Assembly: GCA_019775845.1 (NCBI GenBank)
Contig: JADQAV010000008.1
Coordinates: 1-64,000 of the forward strand
DNA from: Myrmaecium sp. VS I D KN 1
Lineage: Eukaryota > Ascomycota > Dothideomycetes > Valsariales > Valsariaceae
DNA length: 64,000 bases
Reading direction: 5' to 3'
The position numbers were made by a program, and so were the translations under genes. The number at the start of each line of letters is the position of its first letter. Within the stretch, counting starts at the first letter, position 1. Below are positions 20,584 to 33,357 of the stretch, one piece after another. The notes under the pieces are model-generated. The model was not told the DNA's origin and ran no database searches. It worked only from the letters and a program-made list of their open reading frames with translations.

Positions 20584-21975
20584 CTACGCTGCTAAGTCTT
20601 CCCGCCGCTTCTTATTCTCCTCCACCATTTCCATGAATCGCTCCCACGCTCGGCGATCGCCCCCGTGCGCGATAGCGCGCGCGTTGACATCCGCCTGCTG
20701 GACGATGTAGCCGTACTTGTCGCTCAGAGACGCATACGCGAACGCTCTGCCGGGTGGAGCGGGGGAGTTCTTGTTCAATTCAACTTCGACTGGTTCCACC
20801 GTGACGTTCACCAGCCTCGAGAAGCCGACCTTTGCGAGGTAGTCCCAGAACGTTTCCCACCGTATCCCGCCCCGTGGTGCCCAGTCCTCATGGTTCCCTG
20901 GGATGAGATGGTCTGCGGAGAAACAGTGCCGTAGCTCCAAAGACTCCAAGAAGTACCTCCTTGCTTCGAGAAACTCACGCAGGCGAAGGTCGATGAAGAC
21001 CAGTTCCAGCCGCAGGTGAATCAAGTTCAAAAGATGCTCTGGCTTCAGACAAAGCGACTGATGATTGGTCCCGAAGCCCCCCAGCGGTCCGCTCTCGTTG
21101 GCCGCCAGGGTAAACTCCCACGCCTGATCCAGCTCCGCGAAGAAAGTCGGCCCTAGCAGCTCCACGAACCCTTGCCAGGCGCTCGTCGTGTTTAGTTGCC
21201 AGCCTACGCCGTTTTCATCCCCTACCAGCGACATCCGGAACCGGTCCAGCAGCCTCAGGTGCGCGCGGAACGCATCCGTGTCCCAGGTTGAGACGCGCCT
21301 GGGCGGTACGGACCGATAATCTAAGGCTTTGATAGTACCCGGCTCGTTGCGCGTGATGGCCGCGATGCTATCCCTCATCAACGCGCGCCACGCCCACTTC
21401 CCTTCCGCTTCCAGCATTTCTTCGTCCGTCTCCCGGTAAGACCAGTTCACGGCCTTAGCCCACCAGCCGCCACAGCCCTCATTGGCGCTGAAGGGGAACT
21501 CGATGCACAGTCGCTCCAAACGGGGGAACCAGGCCCGCAAGTTGCCCAAGATGTCCGCCACCTCAGGCGGCAGCAGCACGCCCTCCACCGCCACAAACCG
21601 CGGCTCCACCTCCTCTTCCTCCTCCCCTTCGGGAAACGGCGCGAGGCCCACATACTGCACCTCCTCGACCAGCTCCCGCCACGGCGGCACTGCGATGACG
21701 GCGCGGGCGATCGCCCCGCTGCGCGCCGTGTTCTCCAGCATCAGGCTGCGGAAGAGCCGCGCGGGCGGGCCGCGCAGCGCGGCGAAGGACGGACACGCAA
21801 CGCAGAGGCTGAGGAGGTCGGGGTGGTAGGGTTGCGTCTCGGCGGCGAACTCGGACCAGGCGCCTGGCTTGAAGACGGTAGTATGGGCGGGCGAGGTAAG
21901 CACGTCTAGGATGAGGAGTTTGAGCTCGGCCGGTAGGGACTCGAGGGCTGCTGGGGGTCGAGGAGGCGATAACAT
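20584..21975 (-). CDS. F-box-like protein, intronless, 463 aa
   Basis: The N-terminus LESLPAELKLLILDVLTSP, followed by LLSLCVACPSFAALRGPPARLF, resembles a divergent F-box. Such proteins usually serve as Skp1-binding adaptors of ubiquitin ligases. The rest contains an acidic patch (EGEEEEEVE, near residue 118) and W-rich stretches (CGGWWAKAVNWSY), followed by leucine-rich sequence typical of fungal F-box-family hypothetical proteins. The whole frame is open and needs no intron, like the gene at 461-1819, but I see no close similarity between the two. Substrate and role are unknown. Confidence 0.75.
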   Translation of the reverse strand: MLSPPRPPAALESLPAELKLLILDVLTSPAHTTVFKPGAWSEFAAETQPYHPDLLSLCVACPSFAALRGPPARLFRSLMLENTARSGAIARAVIAVPPWRELVEEVQYVGLAPFPEGEEEEEVEPRFVAVEGVLLPPEVADILGNLRAWFPRLERLCIEFPFSANEGCGGWWAKAVNWSYRETDEEMLEAEGKWAWRALMRDSIAAITRNEPGTIKALDYRSVPPRRVSTWDTDAFRAHLRLLDRFRMSLVGDENGVGWQLNTTSAWQGFVELLGPTFFAELDQAWEFTLAANESGPLGGFGTNHQSLCLKPEHLLNLIHLRLELVFIDLRLREFLEARRYFLESLELRHCFSADHLIPGNHEDWAPRGGIRWETFWDYLAKVGFSRLVNVTVEPVEVELNKNSPAPPGRAFAYASLSDKYGYIVQQADVNARAIAHGGDRRAWERFMEMVEENKKRREDLAA

Positions 21976-23396
21976 GGTTGGTTAATGAGGTGCTGTTGGT
22001 TGTTGGTGTGTTGTGTGGGGGATGGTTGAGCGAGTGAGGAAGCTCGCGACGTTGCGGCCCGTTTGTGGGGTTCGGTTGGAGTCATGGGCGCTCGGTTGGC
22101 TGCCGATGGGCTCGCCGGTTAGTGGCCTTGGGGGTGGAGCAGCCGCTATAGTCTAGGGCGATATATACACACATCAGACTTCTGCTCTCTCTCAAATTCA
22201 CAATTTGCATCTGACATCTGATCCTTCTCTTGATTTGACGCGATGTTGTTCTCCCAGTAAGCGAAGCGCAACCGGACATATCCTTCGAATTTTTACAACA
22301 CCCGATACTTTACTAAACCAATCGGAGGAGGCTGGCGGCTGCAGTGATCTAGAAGAGGTACGTCGATAAAGGGAAGATGAGACTGTGAAAGAACTGACTT
22401 CTCTTAATGCGAACCTGACTTTACAACTAGACTCACGCGTTCGATGTATTATATCAACACTCCGTGCCTCAATTCCAAACCTATTCAACCTGCCCACCGT
22501 CGAATTCATGGGAAAAAGGTAGCCAGCCCTTGGCCATCCAGCCAGTTTAGTACCTCTCCGACCTAACGGTGGCACTTACGTCCCGCCCACCGGTTCCTGA
22601 ATAACATTCCACGAGCAGCTAGAGGAAATATAGCCCAGCTTCCACAACGTGAAGTGGTTTCTGGTTCACGAGGCATCTACTGGTTGGTCACTTCATGGTA
22701 AAGCAGCGGCAAAGCGTATCGCGCTGATCTACGACATGTCTCAAGGATGTCTGTGAGTGTCACAGAGAGACGGCGGTGTTGCTGTTTGAGATGTTAACCA
22801 ACTTGGTAACTGCAACGAAGACCTTTTTCAACATGTTTCTTAACGGCAAGTCAGCTGGGCAGAAATGATGCGACGCTGACTTTGTGCGAGCTGGTCGCAC
22901 TGAGAATCAGGAGCATGCGTCACTATATACTGGTGAGTGAGCGTCGCGTATTTCAGCAGAGCAATAGGGCATTGAAGGCTTTGGACCTGCATATGCATGC
23001 ACCAGCACTGGCGGTCAAAACGACCAGGAGTTCATCCAGATACAAGCCCCAGAGGCATGCAGGCTCGCGTTGCGTTACTCAGGCCAGCGTATATGGGCAC
23101 GTCATCTTTCCTTTGACCCATGAGAAGAAGGCAAGATTGCGTCAAGCATTTGCTAATGCAGGTAAGGTCCGGGGTTTGCATTATATTCGGTTTTGTAGTC
23201 GCTCCCGCTCAAGCAAGCGAGCGGAAAACCAGCAAGCGGATTGCTTCAGGATTGCTTACCGCCATAGGTTCCCTTCCATGGCCTTTGGTCGTGAAAATTT
23301 GGTGTGATTGTCCAACAGAAAAGAAATCCTGTCCGGTGTCTCATGCATACTTCAAAGATATGGTAGATAGGCAAGAAGCAACCTCCAGTTAAGCAG
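21976..23396. other. Gene-poor spacer
   Basis: About 1.4 kb with only short, unconvincing frames on both strands. It leads into the decayed phosphotransferase relic. Confidence 0.45.
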
Positions 23397-24225
23397 TTGT
23401 TTGCACCTTTCAGACCATCAACATCGTGGAAGGAGAAACTATTTCCACCGAGAAACTACCAGGTACTCGGAGCTGAGCGGTTTGGGGACTTTGCTCCAGC
23501 TTGCAAGGTCAGCGCCTGGACTGTTCTCAAATACAGTGATAGTGTCTCCCGGGTCGAAGCCGCCGCTATGGGATCAGTCCGCGATGTGACTTGGATGCCT
23601 GTCCCGCAAGTTCTCGATCAACAAGAAAGTGAGGGTTCTGGTTACGGCCGTATCAAAATGGGGTTTTTAGAGGGCCATGTACTGAAGGGTGTTTGGAAGA
23701 AGTTCAGCCATGACCAGATGGAGGACGTCATTGGATTCATCCTGCTTCTACATGAGATCAAGACTTGTGCATCGGTTTGGATGACGGTACAGCTTGCAAT
23801 AACCAGATCTCCACTGACGAGCAAGAAGCGTACGGGGCTATGTGAGAACGAATGGACGTTCAAATAAGGTGTTGCGAAGGTTTTGCAACGGTCGCAGCAG
23901 GCTGCTTGGGTCATGCCTATCTCACTCCATGGTTATGGGACTGCCATGATTCAATGCGGCTTTTGCTCTCGGAACAGTGTGCAGGGCATCGAAGTTTTAG
24001 CCGTTCTGAGTTGCATAATATCCGACTTCCATCCAAATATCGGGGATATGACTAGGCTCTGTACAGACCAGCTTGGAACATTGCTGGTTAGGAATCGCGG
24101 GGTCTGGCAAGATCTTGCAGCTTTGTTTTCCAGAGCGGGCAATGATATTACAAAAATGAGAGACAGTCCGGTGATCTGTATTCACTTTACTGGACACACC
24201 GGAGATCTCCAACTGCTCTAGCTGC
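23397..24225 (+). pseudogene. Decayed APH/choline-kinase-like phosphotransferase
   Basis: The first 130 codons read like a fungal aminoglycoside-phosphotransferase-family protein: LKYSDSVSRVEAAAM, VPVPQVLDQQESEGSGY, KMGFLEGHVLKGVWKKFSHDQ. After HEIKTCA the matching sequence moves to another frame (IGLDDGTACNNQISTDEQEAYG). It then shifts again, ending at HFTGHTGDLQ near 24200, which resembles the catalytic-loop FTHGDL motif of the family. At least two frameshifts and several stops are therefore needed to explain it. No intact start is evident. Family members phosphorylate small molecules, but this copy cannot make a whole enzyme. Confidence 0.6.
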
Positions 24226-27200
24226 AAGACACAATAGGTCGACACATGATGCCAAAACTCGTTCCACGCCTCCCACTATCGGTCGGAAATCCGCCCGTAG
24301 TAGGTGTTGGGTTAGGATGCAAAGTAGTTTTCGGAGCCTTCACTTAGTGGTCTTGTCTATGGCCAATATTTCCCGCAGAACTTGGAAGACGACGTCGATC
24401 TCATCTAAGATTCCATACCAGTGGCCAGTCCTGGGTAACATCCCCAGGCAAAGTTGGCTCCGATGAAGTGAACGTCCCTGTAGCTCTGACATGCACTTTG
24501 TACTTTTCACCATGGCCCGGGAAGATAGGACTACCGAAACATATGCGATCGCGAGTTAAGGTAGTACCTGCGTTGGCGTCGTTCATTGGCAAGATATCCC
24601 TTACGGAGGGAAGCGCTCGACGAAACGTATCCGTATTCCTTTGGTCTTCTTAATTCACGATGTGATAGATCAAGATCTGTTCTGTCGTTTTTGATGTCGC
24701 CTGACATACATACGATCTCGCCAAAGTCGTCCTCGAAGGGAAGCTACCCACTCATGCTCGCGGAGCCACCTGTAGGGGGCTTCAGGATGAGCAGGGCGAA
24801 CGTGGCAATGCATATCCATTGTTTAATCTGCATGGAGTAATGTTTGGAGCGGTGCAAGCTCCAATTTTAGCTCAGGTTCATCCACGTATAGGTACTTAGC
24901 CAATCCGCCTGAGTCCTTCTATTTATTCAAACGTATTCTCCAGGACGAGAGTCGAACCACTAGTGTATTCATGCTCGTCGAAACGCGGTAGATCGGCGCT
25001 TCGTATAGGAGGGAAGACCGGCCTGAGCGGACGAGACGAACATCAGGCCGCGAAGCAGCATGACGGTATCGGTAGGCTCAAATTCGGACTGGACAACAAA
25101 GGGGCCGGGTCGGCCATTTCTTTTATGCGATGAGGCTGGATGAGTCGTTGCAGCGGTCGGACCTCACGGTTATCGTCCCTTTGACCAGCTTCAACGTGCA
25201 GGAAGAGCACAAGCTTAACTTGTCGCCTTGGAAGCACTCGCCAAATGGAACGGCATAGGTGTGATGAACCGTCGGAAAAACCAACCCCCCGAGGCATTGA
25301 GGGCAGGTTAGATCATCAGATATGAGACCTTGATACCTGATTAAACCCGGATTCAAAGCTCTAAACCAGATCCGTACGAGCGCTCACTGAACCCGACTAT
25401 CACTGCTACCTAACCGCTATTCTCTCTACACCTCACCTTCTGATTCCTCTCCAAAGGCTCTTTCAGTCGGCCAATACGTACCACCGTTTCCCTTTTCGGA
25501 GGCCTTCCAACCGCCGCGCCGTCAAGCGTCAAGAAGCTGCTGTTCGTACGCGCAAGTCATCGACTTCCTCGCGTCTTCCCTAACCTGGCTAACCACTCCT
25601 TTTGAACATGTCTACGTTGCCGGGATCCCGACCCTGGTGAACTTCCAGGACGCCTACCGGGACAAACAGTACTATGATATGGCGTACCAGACCAGACCGC
25701 GCCGAGGCTACGAAGGCAGAGCGGTCAATGTCGGGGCGGTTGATTGGGAATATGTAGCTGGCCTTCTCTTAGCCGCCCTGGATGGCTTAACCGTGGATGC
25801 AGAGATCCAGAGCCTGCCCGAAGGGTGAAAGGTTGCAGATCAACACGGATGCGCAATGCGGCATATTTCACATGAGTTCAAAAAGCCGCTCTATTGGATC
25901 TGGGGGAAGCTATTTAGAGAAAGCGGCGAGGATCGTTGCTGGACCGAAAGCAATGAGCGCAGTAACCGTTTCTGAAGCTGCACCCGATGGAGCGACAGCT
26001 TGAAGGAGGCTGGGGATAATGCCGAAGGACGCCACCGCGCTGCGTTTGCAGCTGCTTTGCCGCAGCGGTACAGACAGATCGCAACTCTCTCCGCGGGAAT
26101 CCCCCTCGCACCTTGAATTCTCGCTGATTCCCTCGGAGACCTTCAGACATCTGCGACCTCGAGCACAAGGATTATGTTTCGGTCAATCAAAACATGGCAG
26201 CCGGAATGGTTGTGGCCATTGGTGGCATTCTGGGCCCTCATATGGTGCTATCGGGGTTCGATCCGTGATAGTGCTATCTGGTCAGCGTTTTCAAGAGCAA
26301 TATTCCTGATTTCTGGAAGCGAGCTTCCTTGCGGCAACTTCCATCAGCCTCTCTTTGCTCCGAGGAGATGGATGTCTTGGGAAGCACTGAAGTCCGCAAG
26401 TAATTAGTGACTTGAGAGAAATCCGCCGATATTCAGTTAATTGGTCTCTCCGCCAACCAATATGAGAAGAGTATACCGCCAGCCCACCGTCCAGGCCGGA
26501 TAACCTCGGAGCTCCATATCATTCCGACGGCTGTAGTTGAGAAAAGAAGTCTACAATATTTCCGCAGGCGCCCTGGGGATTTATCGAGAATCCCCTTTTG
26601 ACTTTCGACAGAGCGGGATGGTCGTGTCGACCGCTCTGAAAATTGCCACGAAATTAGCTACCGCTTTCAACAGGACGAGAGGGGTCGATTGTAAATTTTG
26701 CAGTCGCTTTAGCAAAGTGATACACATGGTGAACAACCAGTATAATTCCGATTACCTTGTCTGGATCTCTGTGGGTAGCCTAGTGATCTGTCTCTTAACA
26801 TATCATTTGTAATATCCGTGTAAGCTCTGATAATCTGCGGCGACGTCATGTTCGAGAAAATTTATATGCTATGCCCACAAGATCTCGTTGAGTTGGGTAT
26901 ATTCAAGCAATGGCTCGGAGGAATTAGCCTATTCCCAAATCGAGCGACTCTCCTCCCGGTTTCCGATCAACAGATTCCCCTACGCCACAATGAATCTCCG
27001 AAACTTCAGAACCGTGTAGATCCGCCACACAAAGCGATGCTTAGGATATCTTACACCATTCCAGGTCATAATAGAAAATTTCCCGTCGCAACTTAGAACG
27101 CTATGCAGACGTGTACTGCGCTCGAAATTTAATACCTGTAGATAGAGAGGGTGTTACGGCGGATAATACAAGGAGTGGTAGATAGAAGCAATTCGATCTA

Positions 27201-27354
27201 TAATAACTCCTCGCTCAGCGTCTCAACATTCGAAGGCGGAGAGGTCCCGACCACGGGCTGCCCGGGGTTCTTAATATTATTCAAGTGACAGTCTCTGCTC
27301 TCTACAATCCGTCTCATACCCAGCCGTTTACCATGGTGGTGTTAACCACTGACA
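24226..27354. other. Gene-poor, decayed subtelomere-like DNA
   Basis: About 3.1 kb. Fragments with weak coding character occur near 25440-25830 (includes YVAGIPTLVNFQDAYRDKQYYDMAY) and near 25880-26400 (includes WIWGKLFRESGEDRCWTE). I recognise neither and both are interrupted. The rest becomes AT-rich towards 27100. No complete gene seen. Confidence 0.4.
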
Positions 27355-27655
27355 ATATTAATATGGCCGAGATTTCAGATAAAGAAAATGCGATGAGTAA
27401 TAGATCTTCACTCAGCGGGGTTCGTAATAGTACCTCCCCGAACGTAAAGTACTTAAAAGCTCATGAGAATTAATGCTGATAGGCAGTAATAGTATATTAA
27501 AACGACGGATAATAGCGTGCATACTATCTAAGTACTTTATATCTACTACTAAACCTCAAGACTACCTATATCTAAATCAGCCGCCACTCTATCTACCTAA
27601 TCAACTCTATCTAAAAACCCACACCCCCACTCACTCATACTGACCCCGCCCTCCC
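27355..27655. repeat. Tandem duplication, copy 1 (RIP-like decay)
   Basis: This block matches 27660-27962 base for base in long stretches, for example GAGATTTCAGAT, AGATCTTCAC and AGCGTGCA. It differs by many changes of the CA-to-TA type: ACCCAATCC in copy 2 is ACCTAATCA here, and GTGCACA is GTGCATA. That is the signature of repeat-induced point mutation. Confidence 0.75.
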
Positions 27656-27659
27656 TAAA

Positions 27660-27962
27660 TAATGATATAACCGAGATTTCAGATGAAGGTGATGCGACGA
27701 GTAACAGATCTTCACCCAGCAGCATTTGTGACGGTACTTCCCAGAATATAAAGTGTTCAGAAGCTCACGAGCACCGTCGCTGTGGAACGGCACCAGCACG
27801 TCAAAGAGACGGACAAGACAGCGTGCACAAAATCCAAGTATTTTATATATAGTACAAAAGCACAAGACTATCCACATCCAATCCCGCCACCACACCATCT
27901 ACCCAATCCACTCCAACCAAAAAACCACACCCCTACTCACACCGACCTCGCCCTCCCCCCAC
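27660..27962. repeat. Tandem duplication, copy 2
   Basis: Partner of the 27355-27655 block, less decayed. It covers the 3' flank and last codons of the gene ending at 27937 on the minus strand, so copy 1 began as a duplicate of that gene's tail. Confidence 0.75.
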
Positions 27963-29582
27963 CCCTTCCCCTCCCACCCAACTCCCCCACCACCACCCCC
28001 TCCACCCTCCTCACGCCCCTCTCCCCCGCCTCCTCCACCCTCCAAACCGCCTCCTCCACAAGCCTCTCCAGCTCCCCCTCGCACGCCCCAGCCTTCCGGC
28101 CCACACTCCGGCCCGCACGCCGCACCTCCCTCACAACCCGATCCCGCACGCGCTCCAGCTCCTCGACCGCCTCGTCGCGCGCGATCAGCAGCCGCAGCCG
28201 CGCGTCCTCGACCAGCTCGTCGAGCTCGACGTCGGCGGTCGCGCGCTGCTGGGCGGCGGCGTCGGCGAGCTCGTCGAGGCCGTGGGCGATGAGCGGGGGC
28301 AGGCGGGCGTCGACAAGGGTGGTGAGGTGGGCTTCGAGAGCTGCTGCGTTGAGGGGGGGTGGCGGTTGCTGCGGCGGCGGATGCGGTGGCTGCGATGCTG
28401 GGGGAGGCGCGGCGGTCGGATTCAAAGCGGCTGATGGCTCGGCTGTCTGCGCGCCTGGATGGAGCGTCTGGGCGAGCGCGTCGCGTAGCAGGTTCGGGAG
28501 GGTGGCGGCGAGTGCGCCGGGCAAGGCTTCGAGGAGGAGGGAGGGCAGAATGTCCCGCTGGGCATCAGCCAAGGCTTGTTGTAGCAGCGTCGCAGCTCCT
28601 GGCGGGAAAGGGGAGGGCGCGAGAGGCATGGGCGTGGCGGATTTTTGGGGAGGTTGTGGGTTGAAGATTGGGGCCGCGGGAGGGTTGCGGTGGACGAATT
28701 TGCTGGGCGGGATATTTCGTACCGGGCTGACCTCGGACTCGGTGCTGAACGAGCTGGTGTTCTTCTCGGTCGGCGAGGGCGGTGGTGCTTCGTCCACGAA
28801 GGCAGAATAGAGGGTTCTCTTCGCAGCGGGTTTCTCGTCGGTGATCGGGCTCGATGATGCTGTCGCGAGTCAGTGGGAAGTAACGAATGGACGGTGGACA
28901 GAGACATACCACGTCGAGCACGTTTGCTGGTTGCACGTACAGGCGAGGTGCAGGAGTACGGCGGCGGAGGTTGTACCGGGGGGTTTGGATTCGCAAGGCT
29001 GAGCGCCCGCCAGTCGGCTTCCTGATACGCACGCGATTTGCGGCCGAGGTCCATGGGAAAGGATGTGAGCTGTCCAATGGAGACGATGAGGTTGGTGAGA
29101 CGGTTGCGCTTCTCGGTGGTGATTCGCGAGAGGTTCAACATGATGCGAATGGCTGTTGCCTGGCAGAGCTCGAAGAAGGTAAGGAACGGAGGGTCACAAG
29201 GCGACTTAGGCGCCAGAGATTGGGACGACACAGGACAGATGATGCGACCGGGAGATTTGAGAGACAGAGACAACGTCGCGATATCCGAGGGATTGCTGAT
29301 GCCTGTGAGCCTGTTCATCACCGACGGTGGCAGCGGAGTCGGAGAGCTCAAAATCGTGCGCTCTGGGATGATATTCTCGGGATGGAAAACGAGCGTCAAG
29401 GACTCCGGGCGGTCAAATCCCTCCAGAGAAACGAAAAACCGCAAGGAAATGACGGCACGACTGGTCGACTCATCATACTTGACAAACAGCGAGAATGAAC
29501 CGCACGATTCCACGTCAACGCCATCGGCGTGAGCAAGCACAGTGTCGCGAACCAAGGTTGAATGGGGAATGCGCGGAGGCAT
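27937..29582 (-). CDS. Unrecognised protein with charged helical C-terminus, 531 aa
   Basis: Exons 29582-28910 and 28859-27937 are joined by a 50-nt GT-AG intron, phase 1. Residues 1-170 look like a compact domain: DTVLAHADGVDVESCGSFSL, then SLEGFDRPESLTLVFHPENI, then LCQATAIRIMLNLSRITTEKRNRLT. I cannot name it. The middle is proline-rich (QPPHPPPQQPPPPL). The last 110 residues are a charged helix rich in Glu, Arg and Ala (ELDELVEDARLRLLIARDEA), probably a coiled coil. There is no signal peptide or membrane segment. Its 3' flank was duplicated in tandem. Confidence 0.7.
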
Positions 29583-32500
29583 GATGTATCATTGCTACCT
29601 AAGAGAAAAGACTATGAATCAGTTTACGTACCTGGCAGAGAAAATGCGGAAAAAATGCGGAAGATACCCCCTGACGAAGCAGAGAACCCTCCCACCCGGG
29701 CTTTGTTTTGTGAAGCAGCCCTGACTTCAATGGCGTGGTGAACCGGCCGCTTCTTGAATACGTCTTTCACGAGAGCTTCAACTGAACGAGCTGAGCTGGA
29801 GAGATGAAACCATAGTGCCGCGCCTGAAGCATGAGAGGACAAACAATGTTGTACCACGTCCCAGCATGGTACATCAGTGAAGCACCACAAACAGCAGCAA
29901 CAGCATGAACGAACACTGTTCTCGACCAACAGCGCGTCCACACATGGAGCCAGCTTGACAACGTTGCGTGAGATGAGGTTTGCTTCCTGAGACGTGCGAG
30001 AGAACCACGCCTCACTCGATGCCGAACCAAAACGACATGCGATCGTTCAACAGTACAGCACCTTTGATCACTCAACCTCAAACGCCGCGATCAGAACAGC
30101 GTCAAGGGAGTACAAAAGCATCGCACCGAATCTGTCGCGGGAGCAATGGAAGCACACCTCCTCCAGTCCAAGAATACCATCAAGCTGAGCTCTCGGAGAA
30201 GCAGAAGCAAAAACCCAAGGCGAGTAGCCGTCTGTCTGTCCGGATCCCTTTGGCAGGCAGATCCATCCATCCATCCACGTCGCTCAGCCCCAGCTCATCT
30301 GTCTTCTCCGGCGGGTTCAGTGAGAAGGCATCAAGGTCAACCGGCATCCGACCCGTCGCAAAGCATAGATGCAATCAGCGCCGCAGACCAGACCAAGAAG
30401 TCGAGTGTGAACAAGCGACTCGATCCCACATGGAGCCCTCATCCACGTGGGAGAACCTGTTCTCGACTTCAACCATCTTCCGCATGCTGCCGATGCTCCC
30501 TTGCCAAGCACTGACTCGAACGGCTGTCGTATCCCACAATCGAGCGACACAGCTCCCAAAAGCGGCCGCGGATCAACAAGCAAAGATCAACCGAGGACAT
30601 GCAGAATACCGGTGCGCGAGCCAGTGGCAATCGCACAACCGCACCCACCGTCAACTCATCCTCGATCTTCCGTTTTTCTCCTGCGTGCCGCGAGGAGCGA
30701 GCGCCCGTCGAACGCCAGTTGGCTTCCGACGCTTCATGCATCATCTTTCTCGTGACTGGGGGATTTGCAAAAGAACCCGGCGAAGATCAAACGGGGAGAT
30801 ACCGGCGGAGGGCCACCGTTCAACCTTGTTGACATGTTTGTACGCGGTGCTGTTGACACAGTCCGGACCGTTTTTTTTTCCCTCTCTTCTGCGTGTGGCG
30901 AATTGTCATCGTGTGCACGAGAACGATGGCGGGGAGGAAAGGGAGACAAGTTGCGTTCCAGTTCCGGTGTTTGATACGGGCGGGAAGACGAAGTCGTGAA
31001 ACAGCCGCGTCGAAAGCATGTTGGAAACGAATGTATCTCGCGTTGACAGGTCGGACAACAAGCCGTCCGTAGCTCAAGTTTTTCGCCGGGTGACTGATTT
31101 GTTCTGCTCTTCATGCCCCAAAGTAGCCACCGAGAAGATGTATATTGTAGACATATCGCGACGGAGCCAGGAGAGCGCAGATCCCTCACATCCAGCCTGT
31201 GATGCTCGGTCTCTTCCTTCATTCTCGACACAGTACAGGATAGCTGAGATGGAAGCGGCTGCGCTGCCGAGACGGTCTCATGGTGTTGATAGCCACAAGA
31301 CTAAAACTTGCGCACCACTCAGACCTTTCTCCCGGGGGCAGACCAATCTTTCCATCTCAGCAACTCGTATTGGTGTCAAGAATGCAATCCAAGACCTCGT
31401 TGCCCCAAACGCCTTCCGCGAGATGTATCCTTGCTCAATCCCAGCCGCCATCGCAAGTATCCAGCCAAAAGCCTCGGATTCAGTATTTCGAAGAAGTGAA
31501 GAAGTCCGCAACACACCAACCACACCCTTCATCCCAGTCGCTCGAACTCCAAAACGACAACATCCGTAACCCCCTCCGATCACTCACCCTGCTGCTCAAC
31601 TCCATCCCACAACCGCTTCTGCCTCCCATCGGTCAGGCACCATACTACGCCCCTGCCTCACTTGTCCCCAGAGAAGAGCGGTGCGATAAGCTATCCGCTT
31701 TCTCTAGAACAAGTGAGACAGGTAGAAATGGCGGGATGGGAACCCATGGTCGGATGAGAGGGGAGCAAGAAGGGGGACTGTGAGTTGAGAGGGAGCGGGT
31801 TCGGCGGTGGTCGGTGTTGCGTGTGGCGTTCAAGGTGACGGATGAAGAGGGCGGAAGGTGCGTGTTGGTCTCGGTATCGCCGCCATGGGAAAAGTGTGGA
31901 TGGAAGTGGTGTGGTGATGGAAAAGGTGGTGGTGAACGTACGCCTTGCGTGGTAAGGGGGTTGGCGACCGAGCGCGGTCGGTGCGCGCGTGGAGACGGCG
32001 GCAACGGAGTGGTGTTGTATTGGAAGCGAAAGTCGAGAACGGATATCGATGGAAAACGCGCGGATGGAGATGGATTCGATGGCGATGGTCGGTGGTGGTG
32101 ATGGTGATGGTGTTGGTGATGATGACCGTGACGGTGTTGAGGTTGGGTTGAGTGGAGAGACGCTGGCACGTCGCCAAGGCTTGGCGCGGTCGGGCGCGTC
32201 GCCTCGCCCACGCGCTCAGGTCGTAAGGCAACAAGGCAGAAAGGAAGAGCAGGCACTTGGATGTTTCACAGCACAATAGAAAGATTTCCGCTTCACCGGA
32301 GTATTTTCACGGTATCATTTGGGCGAACTGTTTCCGCCCGACGGTGGCTATCCGAACGACAGCCGTTGACGGCGGACGGGAATGTCTTCAGGTTGCCGGC
32401 GCGCCATCCGTTTCCGACGGACCGATCGGGCTGAACCGAGCAGCCACCGACTTCGTTGCCTGAGGATGAGCGGCCACATCCACTCTAGTTCTTCACCATG

Positions 32501-33357
32501 GCACGGAGCGAGAGCGGGAGGGATCAACGGGGATGACGGAGGCCATGTGGGTATACGCAGAAGTGAACACCAAATTCCTTAATTTCCTGCACGTCAGTCC
32601 TTGCGCCGACCGACTTGGACAAAAGTCTCGTAGGACTAAACATGAACATGGAAGTGCGAAAATCATCTCATTCCTCCACATGGCATCATGCCCTTGAGAA
32701 TAAACATCGTGCACATCGATCTCACGGCGCACCACAACCAACAGTCACCCTACCCGTCACCTACATCCCGATCCTGTGTTCATTTTGTCATTGTAGCCTG
32801 CTCCAACCGACGCTGATGGAGAAGCTTGAAACCTATTGGAACAATCCGACGTCTCTTGGCCACTCTTCAGTTTAGCGGGGATATCGTAAAGGTGCACTTC
32901 TCAGACCCGTAATACGACTATCTGTCTATTAACACCTGCAGGGGCTGCAACAGCAGCAGCAGCGACATCTTGGGATGGGCGGTATCTTCTGCAATACAAT
33001 GCAGCGGTTGCAATGGAGGCATCGTCCTTTCTCCTTAATCAAGGTTGCCGCGGTCCGGCAGGATGAGAGCCGAACTGTTTTACCGTTTTTGTAATCCTCG
33101 ACCGAGATGGTGCTTCTTCATGTCCGCAAGATTCCTCGTTAGTATTATACCCTGATGGAGTATATTATCAATCGTTATTATCGAGCTGGCAGTTCACTAT
33201 CCCTCAGTCAGAGACCAAGATCACAGACTACCGCGACCGCTCGTAAAGAGCTTCAAGCTGTTCATCATTCTCTGCGCTTTCCACCCAGCTCCTCCCACTC
33301 CGACGCCACCTCACCGTCAACAAAGTCATCGAACGTAGCCTGAAGGCATCAGCAACC
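29583..33357. other. Long spacer, no confident gene
   Basis: About 3.8 kb. A plus-strand frame runs from about 30019 to 30999 without stops, but its sequence is rich in Ser, Arg and Pro and competes with a second open frame at 30447-30755, so I do not call a gene. The 31700-32270 region holds several GA/CT- and TGG-rich stretches, including a run encoding poly-His on the minus strand. Confidence 0.4.

Noticed and set aside
24945-24970. tRNA-like T arm (GGTTCGACTC on the minus strand)
   Set aside because: The flanking bases do not form a 5-bp T stem, and no D arm or acceptor pairing was found.
29980-30999. 339-codon plus-strand open frame
   Set aside because: Composition is low-complexity and another open frame overlaps it. 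No family resemblance or splice logic was found.
31645-32256. 203-codon minus-strand frame with poly-His
   Set aside because: The His run comes from a TGG/TGA-rich microsatellite-like stretch; there is no conserved-looking sequence around it.
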